From: Vibrio proteolyticus NBRC 13287
GTDB lineage: Bacteria > Pseudomonadota > Gammaproteobacteria > Enterobacterales > Vibrionaceae
Assembly: GCF_000467125.1 (NCBI RefSeq)
Contig: NZ_BATJ01000028.1
Span: 1-57,322 of the forward strand
Direction of reading: 5' to 3'
DNA: 57,322 nucleotides
Shown here: positions 24,635 through 32,572 of the stretch, piece after piece
How positions within the stretch are numbered: position 1 is the first letter of the stretch
Layout: each line of letters opens with the position of its first letter
Program-made: the position numbers and the translations under genes
Notes under the pieces: model-generated
Database searches by the model: none
What the model was told of the DNA's origin: nothing
Seen by the model: the letters and a program-made list of their open reading frames with translations, nothing else

Positions 24635-27600
24635 TATCTTGGAACCTCTACTTCAATTATGGTGTGTTGACTCAGGTTGATTGCGTCCAGTTTTACCATC
24701 TCCTGAGTTACATTAACACCGGCGGCAAACTGCGTCTGATATATACTGCTGCGCGTTGTGTCCGAATTGGTCTGATAAGGGTTGTCCATATCTTTCAACA
24801 CAAAAATCCGGATTTTGGACGGCTCTGTGCTCGCGTGGTAGCTGACCGTTTGACGAATTGGGCGGGGTAACACAAGCTGATACGAGTAAGTACTCGGTTC
24901 ATTCGGGTCTTGTCGCCATTGACCTGCTGCAATCTCCTGCGCGCCGAACGGTTGTGCGGCTTTGCCTGCTGGTTTGACTTCGATGCCCAGTGCGATGGTG
25001 TCTCCGGCATAGGTATTAGGCAGAGTGAAGGTTAGTTGCTGCTCAATCTCTACTTGTGTCGTGGTGTCATAAGGCGAGGCAAGCGGCATCACGTTTCGGC
25101 TGAGTACCTGAGTGTGTACTGACGGCTGATTGATCAAGGTAATCAGATTGAAAAACTCATCTTCAGCGCTCAAAGCTGGATCCGGTTCCTTGCCCCACAC
25201 CGAATGTTTCAGCCATTTTTCTAACGGTGTTTTTTCCGTCAGCAGCAATATGATGGTAACTACGCCATACAGAGCCGCACCCCAGAAGTTGGCTGCCAGC
25301 ATCCATCCTTGCAGCACACCTCCAATGGCTAGTCCAACATAACGTGACATCAAAGACCGGATGGCCAAGGTGATCCAACTGAATCCTTGGGTACTTAATG
25401 CGAGTGTTTTTACAGCAAGTAAAGCTTTCTCTGCACTGTCTTTGGATTGATAAAAGTCCTCAATAGATTGCCATCCTTCCAGTCCGACTGCTATAACACC
25501 AGCCACTCCTGCAATTAATGAGCGCGCGATATATTGTTCGGCATGAACAGTTTGCGCTACAGTGGGGCTTTGACTGGCTTTTATCTGTTTCAACGAACGG
25601 TCGAGCAATTTGGTCTCAGTCTTCAGATTATTGATCGACAACCCTTTTAAGTTGGAACCTACCGCATTAATAAACCAGGCGGTGCTGTAGGCCAGAGTCA
25701 GCTCCTGGCGACGGGTGTCCGGGTATGGCACAGATTCGACGATCTGTTGCAGCGACATCATCTGATTAAACACATTGATCAGGTTTAAGCTCGAGACCAC
25801 AAAGTCCATACGGCCTACGCTATCCCACTTTTGCGACAGGTTTTGCGCTTTGCTGGAAAACACATGTTTGCCAACCTGGTGGTCCTGATAGGCCTCGAAG
25901 ACCAGTGGGGTTTCATCAATAAACTGGCTGACCCTCTGGTTCAGGTCTTTGAGTTCCGTGCTGGTTTTCACGTACTCTGGTGAGCCTTTCATTTGCGTTT
26001 TTAAGGTTTTTTGCAATACTCCGGCTTCGATTGACATGTGATGATAGATATTGGTGCCAAATCTGTCTGCGTGTGACAATTTATTGAGTTGCACTTTGCC
26101 CCCTCTGAGATAGAGCTGCGCCCATACGGCCATGGCCATGCTTCTTCGGGCTGCAAGACCGGGAAGTTTCATCACACGATTTAGAATTCTGAAACGCAGC
26201 ATCTGCATGGCATGCAGAGCTTTATCTCCTTTGACGGCGGTCGCTTTTTTGGCGTTCTCGATGATGGTATCCAGCGAAACCAGCAACCCTTTGGTCATGG
26301 TGAAGAGGGGAGAGTTCGGGTCATCAAAGCCAATAATATCGTTAAAGGCGGACATAAAGCCCCCAATTGGGATTCGGCTGTTCTCCGCAAACTGTGAGAA
26401 ATCCAACTGGCTGATCAAGTTTTCTGTTTGAGCGTAAATTTCACTGGAGAAAAAGCTGGTTGTCAGCCCCAGTAAGTTTTCAGGGGCAATAATAAGTTGA
26501 TCAATGTGCTCATGGAGTTCAGGGCAAGATTGCGAGCTGAGATCGAGATCGTTCAGGATGCAATCGAGCAGGGTATTTAAGGTTATCTGATGATCGTGCT
26601 GAGCGATGTCGATCCCCAGGCGGAGCGGATCATTGCCCAAGGTTTCCAGAGCGCTGATCAGGATAGGAACGTCACGCAATATCCCCGTTTGCGCCAAGGC
26701 TTGGGTTTCAATATAGGTTTTGTAGTACTTATCCAGTCCTTTCCAGTCAACCTGACGATGTGCTTTGCGCCGCTGGGTGTATTCATCCAGACGTTTTTCT
26801 AGCAGTGCAGGCGCAATGCCTTTTGCTGCTAAGCGGGCTTTGGCTTGCGGGTATGCGAGTACTGTCGATTCCGCTTCTGCCCAAATGGCCGCTTTTGCGT
26901 CACCACGAGGCGCATTGGCTTGGGTCATTTGGGTTTGGAAATAGTGGTATTCCAGGCAAGTATCGATGTCCTGCTCCACTTCAATCCAGTCTTGCGGGGG
27001 AATGACACTCATGCTCTCCGCTGGCAGAGAAATACGCACCAGAGAGCGGATGGTTTCCGCAATGACCGTTTGACGACGGGCGGCATCGTCTTCAATCGTG
27101 AGCTGCACCGACTGCGATAAGCGTAGATACAGGTCGACGATATCTGCCATGGGATCATCCAGAGCGACCAGGTCATGAGCTGCGTGACTGGGCACCTGGT
27201 ATTGATAACTTTTGAGGTTGCGCGATACCAGAGGTGCGACTAATCCGGTGGGATCCTCTTCTTCGAGCTGTGTGGTAGCGCAGCTCCAGTCAAACTGGGT
27301 TAAGTCGCACTGGCCCACATCGGCGACGCAGGTTTCAATCTGCTCGATTGGGGTGCGGTGCGTTCCTGCATTGACGTCGCGTAGCCAGTCATTTCGGGCT
27401 TGTTCATTACTTTGATAAAAATCGACGATGCGATCAGTCCAGCGCTGGCTGGCGTAGCCCAGATAATACGGACACTCTGTTCGGATCATCAGGTGGGATT
27501 GCGGAGCTTCGGGTTTCGCTTCCAGCCGCGCTGCTGCATCATCGCCTTTACAGCGATAAAATTCGCCCTCACGCACCTGATACTCTTCGAGTTGCCAAGC

Positions 27601-28854
27601 GTCACCTTCAGGGGGCTGGTGCAAGGTATACAGCCATCCATCACGTAACTGACGTAACGTATACGGGACTTTATTCGATGCAAACACACCACCTGAAAAG
27701 TTTTGTTTGTCTTTAATCGGGTGGACACCTTCAGCCACCTCGTTCTCCAAACTTTCAGGGACGATATTGTCGATGGCGTATCGGACCGGCGCGATCGCAG
27801 CAAAACTGTTCTGGCTCGATTGTGCGACGCGAACCACAGGAAAGGTGGCCTGTTCGCTGATGGAGCCCATCGACAATATGTCTGGGATCAGCAGGGCGGT
27901 GTTGATCTGGTAGCCGACGTCTTTGCCGTGGTTATATTGGCTCACGGGTTCGAGATACAACACACTGCCGGCTTCCGGCTGAGCATCATCGCCGCGCCAA
28001 TAGGGATTCAGCGTCTTCAGTTCTTCGACGGTGATGCTTTGTTGTTCCGCGACCTGCTCCAGCGTTTCTCCCGGCGCTACGATGTGTTTTTTTCGTTTGG
28101 CTTGCCCTTCGGTAAGTGGGATTAACTCGCCCATATTCAGTTGTATGCCATGCTCGTCAAGAAAGGCATGGTCCACCAACGCCACTGCGTTGTCATCCAA
28201 TGGCTCTTTGCTAAAAAGCAGATACTGATTATCAACGGTTTGCCCATTTCGCTTCCACAACGCAAGGATAAAATCGGTTTCGCTGGCGTTGGACGGTGCG
28301 TTGTTCATGCTACCCGCCACACTTTGGGTGGCCACAAAGCGATATTTTTTATTGCCGCCGAAGCGGTATTCATTCAGCAGTTTGTCGTCTAAAAAGTGAT
28401 AGAGAAAACCTTCGGTCGGCAAACCGAGCTGAGATCCCACTTGGATGGCTGGGCGGAGGGGGATAAAGGCCTCTTGTATCGTCACGCTGTCTTTTGGATG
28501 AGGCATTACGTTATCTAATTGAAATGGAACAACGTGATGTTTACCGACCTGAAGGGCTTTGGCTTCTTCTACTTCGATGCTGCAGGCGTAGTGGGTTGTC
28601 TGCTTTACTGCCTGCTGACGCCACTGCTTGATCGCCGGCTGACCGGACGAAGATTTAAGCAACATTTCAAGGTTAGGGGCAACAGACTGTTTAAACAGCG
28701 GCTCTTGGCACGCAAACTCAAGAGTGTAGGCAAATTCAGGTTCAGCTTGAGTGGTTTCAACCGGTGTTGAATGACGATGAACCGGCGCCGTGTCGGTAAG
28801 AGGTTTATAGCCCGCTTGATAGACTTTGCGGGTCTTTGACATTTTTAGAGACAT
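24634..28854 (-). CDS. VasX-like type VI secretion effector with MIX-type motif and LysM domain
   Basis: A very large protein (1406 residues from the ATG at 28854; an ATG four codons later is also possible, and a TTG 15 codons earlier is unlikely). Residues about 10-450 resemble the N-terminal region of VasX-type toxins and include LRDGWLYTL at 403-411, which fits the MIX effector motif hRxGhhYhh except for Thr at the eighth position. A LysM domain (about 255-304; HIVAPGETLEQVAE, then ITVEELKTLNP) is embedded before it. The middle is mostly helical. Hydrophobic segments cluster at about 1110-1127 and 1160-1207, consistent with a membrane-acting, colicin-like C-terminus. About 200 soluble residues follow. 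No signal peptide is present. Two membrane-protein genes follow in the same operon. No vgrG, hcp, PAAR or adaptor gene lies in the window. Toxic activity is inferred. Confidence 0.75.
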   Translation of the reverse strand: MSLKMSKTRKVYQAGYKPLTDTAPVHRHSTPVETTQAEPEFAYTLEFACQEPLFKQSVAPNLEMLLKSSSGQPAIKQWRQQAVKQTTHYACSIEVEEAKALQVGKHHVVPFQLDNVMPHPKDSVTIQEAFIPLRPAIQVGSQLGLPTEGFLYHFLDDKLLNEYRFGGNKKYRFVATQSVAGSMNNAPSNASETDFILALWKRNGQTVDNQYLLFSKEPLDDNAVALVDHAFLDEHGIQLNMGELIPLTEGQAKRKKHIVAPGETLEQVAEQQSITVEELKTLNPYWRGDDAQPEAGSVLYLEPVSQYNHGKDVGYQINTALLIPDILSMGSISEQATFPVVRVAQSSQNSFAAIAPVRYAIDNIVPESLENEVAEGVHPIKDKQNFSGGVFASNKVPYTLRQLRDGWLYTLHQPPEGDAWQLEEYQVREGEFYRCKGDDAAARLEAKPEAPQSHLMIRTECPYYLGYASQRWTDRIVDFYQSNEQARNDWLRDVNAGTHRTPIEQIETCVADVGQCDLTQFDWSCATTQLEEEDPTGLVAPLVSRNLKSYQYQVPSHAAHDLVALDDPMADIVDLYLRLSQSVQLTIEDDAARRQTVIAETIRSLVRISLPAESMSVIPPQDWIEVEQDIDTCLEYHYFQTQMTQANAPRGDAKAAIWAEAESTVLAYPQAKARLAAKGIAPALLEKRLDEYTQRRKAHRQVDWKGLDKYYKTYIETQALAQTGILRDVPILISALETLGNDPLRLGIDIAQHDHQITLNTLLDCILNDLDLSSQSCPELHEHIDQLIIAPENLLGLTTSFFSSEIYAQTENLISQLDFSQFAENSRIPIGGFMSAFNDIIGFDDPNSPLFTMTKGLLVSLDTIIENAKKATAVKGDKALHAMQMLRFRILNRVMKLPGLAARRSMAMAVWAQLYLRGGKVQLNKLSHADRFGTNIYHHMSIEAGVLQKTLKTQMKGSPEYVKTSTELKDLNQRVSQFIDETPLVFEAYQDHQVGKHVFSSKAQNLSQKWDSVGRMDFVVSSLNLINVFNQMMSLQQIVESVPYPDTRRQELTLAYSTAWFINAVGSNLKGLSINNLKTETKLLDRSLKQIKASQSPTVAQTVHAEQYIARSLIAGVAGVIAVGLEGWQSIEDFYQSKDSAEKALLAVKTLALSTQGFSWITLAIRSLMSRYVGLAIGGVLQGWMLAANFWGAALYGVVTIILLLTEKTPLEKWLKHSVWGKEPDPALSAEDEFFNLITLINQPSVHTQVLSRNVMPLASPYDTTTQVEIEQQLTFTLPNTYAGDTIALGIEVKPAGKAAQPFGAQEIAAGQWRQDPNEPSTYSYQLVLPRPIRQTVSYHASTEPSKIRIFVLKDMDNPYQTNSDTTRSSIYQTQFAAGVNVTQEMVKLDAINLSQHTIIEVEVPR

Positions 28855-28868
28855 AACAACTGAATATG

Positions 28869-28884
28869 AGCAAAAAATAGGCCC
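28869..28884 (-). promoter_or_regulatory. possible sigma-54-like site before the effector gene
   Basis: On the minus strand GGGCCTATTTTTTGCT has GG-N10-GC and a perfect TTGCT -12 element, but a poor -24 element. Its -12 lies only about 15 bp before the ATG at 28854, which would favour the start at 28842. VasH, a sigma-54 activator, drives some V. cholerae T6SS operons. Chance occurrence is quite possible. Confidence 0.25.
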
Positions 28885-28983
28885 AAATTGTACCCGCAAA
28901 CGGCGGATTCATACTCTAGTTATATGCACTTATTTGCTCTTATTTTTCGCTAAGCTGCCAGTGAAAAGCTCATTGATAGAATT

Positions 28984-29006
28984 AAAACCGCCATATCGGC
29001 GTTTCG
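28984..29006 (-). terminator. weak terminator after the VTT-domain gene
   Basis: On the minus strand a short CGCC/GGCG hairpin is followed by GTTTTAATT. It lies between the membrane-protein gene and the effector gene and may partly separate them. Confidence 0.4.
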
Positions 29007-29027
29007 AACGTATTGATGGCGTTGTCT

Positions 29028-29684
29028 TCAGAGTTGTCGTCGCTGAGCGAGACGATGTTTCCGATATAAGTGACCGGTCAGCAGAATGCTGATGATGCCC
29101 AATAGAAGGCTGACCCCGAGTTGAGCATGAGATCCTGTACCAATGCCACTGCCAGCCAAGGAAAAAATAATTGTTTGGGGCAGGTATCCAAACAGTGAAG
29201 CAAGTAAAAATGCGGGGAAGGGGACCGACGCCATACCGCTGCACAGATTGGTCAGCAGATTGCTCCCGATAGGGAAAATACGTAGCAACAGAACTTTGCT
29301 CACCGCGTCTTGTTTAACAAAACGCTCAAAGCGATAGAACTGGACTGGGAAGTATCGACTCAAGGTTTGCTTGAACATCAGTCTTGCCAGCCAATAGATG
29401 GCGGCAGCACTGAACAGCGTGCACAGTATGGCGTAGCCCAGCCCGATGCCCGCGCCGAACGTATAACCAAATAAGAACGCAATCAACTGACGAGGGCCGC
29501 CACAACCGGTAAACAGAACGCCCGTAATTAGCAGCCACACCACGCCGTTGACGCCATGTGCGCCTACGTAAGCGGCGATCCAGTTTTTATCGGATAAATG
29601 TTCCCATATTGGGTTGTCGGTTTCCCGGAAAATTACGATTGCCAAGACGGCCAGCACGGCAATTTTCAGATAGGTTTTATTCAT
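29028..29684 (-). CDS. TVP38/TMEM64 (VTT, DedA-superfamily) membrane protein
   Basis: A 218-residue inner-membrane protein of the VTT family. The ATG at 29684 overlaps the end of the glycosyltransferase gene by eight bases; a GTG five codons earlier is an alternative. Family features are the re-entrant glycine-rich region (FLFGYTFGAGIGLGYAI) and the conserved Arg-Pro segment (LLRIFPIGSNLLTNLCSG) followed by FGYLPQT. DedA-superfamily proteins include undecaprenyl-phosphate flippases and scramblases. Next to a polyprenyl-phosphate sugar synthase, a lipid-flipping role is an attractive inference. Substrate is not established. Confidence 0.85.
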   Translation of the reverse strand: MNKTYLKIAVLAVLAIVIFRETDNPIWEHLSDKNWIAAYVGAHGVNGVVWLLITGVLFTGCGGPRQLIAFLFGYTFGAGIGLGYAILCTLFSAAAIYWLARLMFKQTLSRYFPVQFYRFERFVKQDAVSKVLLLRIFPIGSNLLTNLCSGMASVPFPAFLLASLFGYLPQTIIFSLAGSGIGTGSHAQLGVSLLLGIISILLTGHLYRKHRLAQRRQL

Positions 29685-30408
29685 TGCTGCGATAAGCACA
29701 TTTAATGGTTGGCCATTTGGTTCTGCGGATCAACCAGGCGACGCCAATCAGATCAACGATGCCGACCCATAACCGATTCCAAACCGTGTACTTGGAGACT
29801 CCTTCAATGCGATCACGATGATTTACCGGATGGATCACGATCTTCCCGTTGAGCCGGCGGATCAGTGCCGGCAGGAAACGGTGCATATGATCAAAATAAG
29901 GAAGCAAGACGAAAGTGTGGCGCGGGAAGACTTTCAGTCCGCAGCCAGAATCTGGAACGCCGTCTTTCAGCAGGGCATGTCTGACGCGATTGGCCACCTT
30001 CGACTGGAAACGAACCCACGGCGTATCTTTGCGACCTTTACGGTAGCCCGCGATGCAGAAATGTTCGTTCTCAAGGGAAAATGCTTTCTCGATCATCGAC
30101 GGAATATCGTGCGGATCGTTCTGGCCATCGGCATCCAGTGTGGCAATCAAGTGTCCGCGAGCATGATGGACGGCGGTATGTACCGCGGTACTCTGACCAC
30201 AGCTGTCCGCATGGCTGAATACTTGTAGCGCCGTACCCAGGCGCTCGGCGGCCTGAATGGCGTCGTCAACAGTGTTGTCGGTGCTACCGTCATCGGTCAG
30301 TACAATTTCAAATTGATACTGGGGATGAAGTACTTCATGTATTTCTTCGATTAATCGAGAAACATTCCCTTGTTCATTTTTAGCCGGAATAACTACAGAA
30401 ATTTGCAT
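29677..30408 (-). CDS. family 2 glycosyltransferase (polyprenyl-phosphate sugar synthase type)
   Basis: A 243-residue GT2 enzyme of the Dpm1/ArnC group. The GT-A fold is marked by SVVIPAKNEQGNVSRL at the N-terminus, the nucleotide-binding acidic pair in LTDDGSTD, the metal-binding LDADGQNDP, and the later R-x-x-R region near the C-terminus (RIEGVSKYTVWNRLWVG). It has only a weakly hydrophobic C-terminal segment and no clear pair of membrane helices, so the second gene of the operon may supply the membrane step. Such enzymes transfer a sugar from a nucleotide donor to undecaprenyl phosphate. The divergent ArnT-like gene at 30819 is a plausible user of that product. Confidence 0.88.
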   Translation of the reverse strand: MQISVVIPAKNEQGNVSRLIEEIHEVLHPQYQFEIVLTDDGSTDNTVDDAIQAAERLGTALQVFSHADSCGQSTAVHTAVHHARGHLIATLDADGQNDPHDIPSMIEKAFSLENEHFCIAGYRKGRKDTPWVRFQSKVANRVRHALLKDGVPDSGCGLKVFPRHTFVLLPYFDHMHRFLPALIRRLNGKIVIHPVNHRDRIEGVSKYTVWNRLWVGIVDLIGVAWLIRRTKWPTIKCAYRSNE

Positions 30409-30818
30409 CTTTTTAAGAAAAGTAAATGAGTTATGAAAATACTATGCTCGTTTTGGCTTCTGTCAAGATAGCACGAGAAGTGTAAAAAATACGTGAATAA
30501 CAAACCCCGATTAATACGGGATTCATTAATAGTGGTTATATTTTTATTTGTCTTATTAAGTGTTTGATTTTGTGTGTTTTATTTTTTTGTTTTACTTTTT
30601 GGGAATGTTTAAAATGTTATTTTCATTTTGTTTCATTAGAGAGTGTGATTGATGTTTAAATAAAGAATTAAAATGAACTCTTGAAAACATGAAAGGATAA
30701 TTTGTCTTTTTTAAAGTTTTGTGACCGGAACGAATTTAATCTTGCCTGGATTGCTGAATGTTTTATACAGACATATACTGCGGCGTATGTATTTAATTTT
30801 TCTCAATAAGACAAGTTC
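30409..30818. other. AT-rich divergent regulatory region
   Basis: About 410 bases without a gene, markedly more AT-rich than the surroundings. The plus strand is rich in TGTTT and TTTT tracts between about 30540 and 30660. It separates the GT2 operon from the divergent ArnT-like gene, so both promoters should be here. Such composition suits silencing by H-NS. No specific operator can be assigned with confidence. Confidence 0.45.
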
Positions 30819-32522
30819 ATGCAAGGAATGAATGACTCTGAACGTCACGAGTATGTGTTTACATTATTCTGGTTAGTGTTGATCGCGTTTGTGGTTATTT
30901 TTGCCGGGATAGGTTTGCGTGATCCCTGGCCTGCCGATGAGCCGCGTTTTGTTGAAGTCGCCAGGGAAATGGTGGCGTCAGGCAATTGGTTCTTTCCAAT
31001 GAGAGGTGGTGAGCTTTACCCGGACAAACCGCCGGTATTTATGTGGTCAATGGCCCTGTTGTATCGCCTGACCGACAACCTTTCCTGGACGTTCTTGATT
31101 CCCAATGCAGTGGCGGCGTTGATTACACTGCTGTGTGTCTACGATTTGGGGGCGCGACTGTGGAATGTGACCACTGGCCGTAATGCAGCGCTGTTGTTGT
31201 TGATCGCTCCACAATTTCTTATCCAGGCCAAGACGGCGCAAATTGATGCCATGGTAGCGTGTTGGATTACCCTGGGGATGTATGGATTATTAAGATACTT
31301 TTTCCTGCGTGGTTCACTGGGCTGGTACCTTCTGGCCTGGGTGTTCATGGCGCTGGGCATCATCACTAAAGGGGTTGGATTCTTGCCGTTGTTGGTGTTC
31401 ATTCCTTTGTTGGTGCTGCATTTTACTGGTCGACAGTCATTTTCTGACCAGTGGGATCGCAAACTCTGGTTCGGGCCTTTAGCGATGTTGGCAGTGTTAT
31501 TGTGCTGGCTGCTACCAGTGATCTATTTCTCTTACACCAGTCACAATCCGGACTTTGCCGCTTATCGGGACAATATTCTCTTAAAACAAACGGCGGAACG
31601 TTATGCCAACTCCTGGGGCCACATTAAGCCGTGGTATTACTTTGCTGTCAGTGTCATTCCAGTGTTCTGGTTCCCGCTTTATTTATTGATCGCACGAAAA
31701 GGGGCGCTGCTGTCGATGTGGCGTTCGCCGTTGGCGGTTACGCTAGCCAGTTGGGTGATTCTGGTGGTGGTATTTTTCAGCCTGAGCCCCGGTAAACGCG
31801 GTTTGTACATCTTACCAGCGTTACCTATGCTGGCATTGTTGGTTGGTGCTTACTCGACACCGGACAAACTGGCGCGTTGGCTGCAAGGTTTGCTGGCCGG
31901 TCTGGCTGCACTGTTGAGTGTGGCGGCTATTGTGGTGGCTGTCGCTGCGTTGATTCAGTTGGATGCCGTGGTTGAGCAGGTCGGGCCGAGAACCTGGCCG
32001 TTTGCGTTGATGTTTTTCGCCTTGGCTGCGATTTGGGGGCTGGTGGTTTGGTACAAACGCTTCGCGGTGGATCTGCGCAGTTATACCTTGGCGCTGTTAG
32101 CGACCTGGCTTCTGTATTCGCTGGTCGGTTATTCGCTGTTGAATCCGGTGCGTACGCCAGCGAAAGCGGTGATGCAGCAAGTGGTGGACAATATCGAGCC
32201 GGGCGCTGAAGTCGGCATCACCCGCTTTAAAGAGCAGTTCCTGTTGTTCTCACCGATCGCGCTGACCCATTTCAGTTACCTGACGTCGTCTCAGCAGCAG
32301 GATCGCAATGCCTGGCTATGGATGAAAGAGCAGCCCGGGCGTTATATTTTGACTCAGAATGACCAGGATCTGACGTGTTTTGATGCCAGTCAATCTATCG
32401 ATTTAGGGGAAGCTCATCGTCGTCACTGGATTCTATTGGGCCAAGACTCATTACTTGAGACGTGTCCGAAACCGGAGCGGGTGGTGCGGTATCACCAACC
32501 TTTTCGATCGGTTTACCGTTAA
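30819..32522 (+). CDS. ArnT/PMT-like GT-C glycosyltransferase
   Basis: A 567-residue integral membrane enzyme with about 11-13 hydrophobic segments and a soluble C-terminal domain of about 110 residues. The first periplasmic loop has the GT-C catalytic acidic motif (PADEPRFVEVAREM), followed by YPDKPPVFMW. The segment QAKTAQIDAM and the TKGVGFLPLLV helix are typical of the ArnT/PMT family. ArnT moves 4-amino-arabinose from undecaprenyl phosphate to lipid A; here the sugar and acceptor are unknown and no arn operon is present, so the name arnT is not justified. It is divergent from a GT2 plus VTT gene pair that could make and flip its donor. Confidence 0.85.
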   Translation: MQGMNDSERHEYVFTLFWLVLIAFVVIFAGIGLRDPWPADEPRFVEVAREMVASGNWFFPMRGGELYPDKPPVFMWSMALLYRLTDNLSWTFLIPNAVAALITLLCVYDLGARLWNVTTGRNAALLLLIAPQFLIQAKTAQIDAMVACWITLGMYGLLRYFFLRGSLGWYLLAWVFMALGIITKGVGFLPLLVFIPLLVLHFTGRQSFSDQWDRKLWFGPLAMLAVLLCWLLPVIYFSYTSHNPDFAAYRDNILLKQTAERYANSWGHIKPWYYFAVSVIPVFWFPLYLLIARKGALLSMWRSPLAVTLASWVILVVVFFSLSPGKRGLYILPALPMLALLVGAYSTPDKLARWLQGLLAGLAALLSVAAIVVAVAALIQLDAVVEQVGPRTWPFALMFFALAAIWGLVVWYKRFAVDLRSYTLALLATWLLYSLVGYSLLNPVRTPAKAVMQQVVDNIEPGAEVGITRFKEQFLLFSPIALTHFSYLTSSQQQDRNAWLWMKEQPGRYILTQNDQDLTCFDASQSIDLGEAHRRHWILLGQDSLLETCPKPERVVRYHQPFRSVYR

Positions 32523-32534
32523 CGGAATTTGATC

Positions 32535-32565
32535 AAAAAGCCACCCGAACTGGGTGGCTTTCTTT
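32535..32565. terminator. terminator between the ArnT-like gene and olsF
   Basis: AAAGCCACCC and GGGTGGCTTT form a stem with a GAACT loop, followed by TCTTT on the plus strand and TTTTTGATC on the minus strand. It can serve both convergent genes. Confidence 0.82.
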
Positions 32566-32572
32566 AAGCGGT

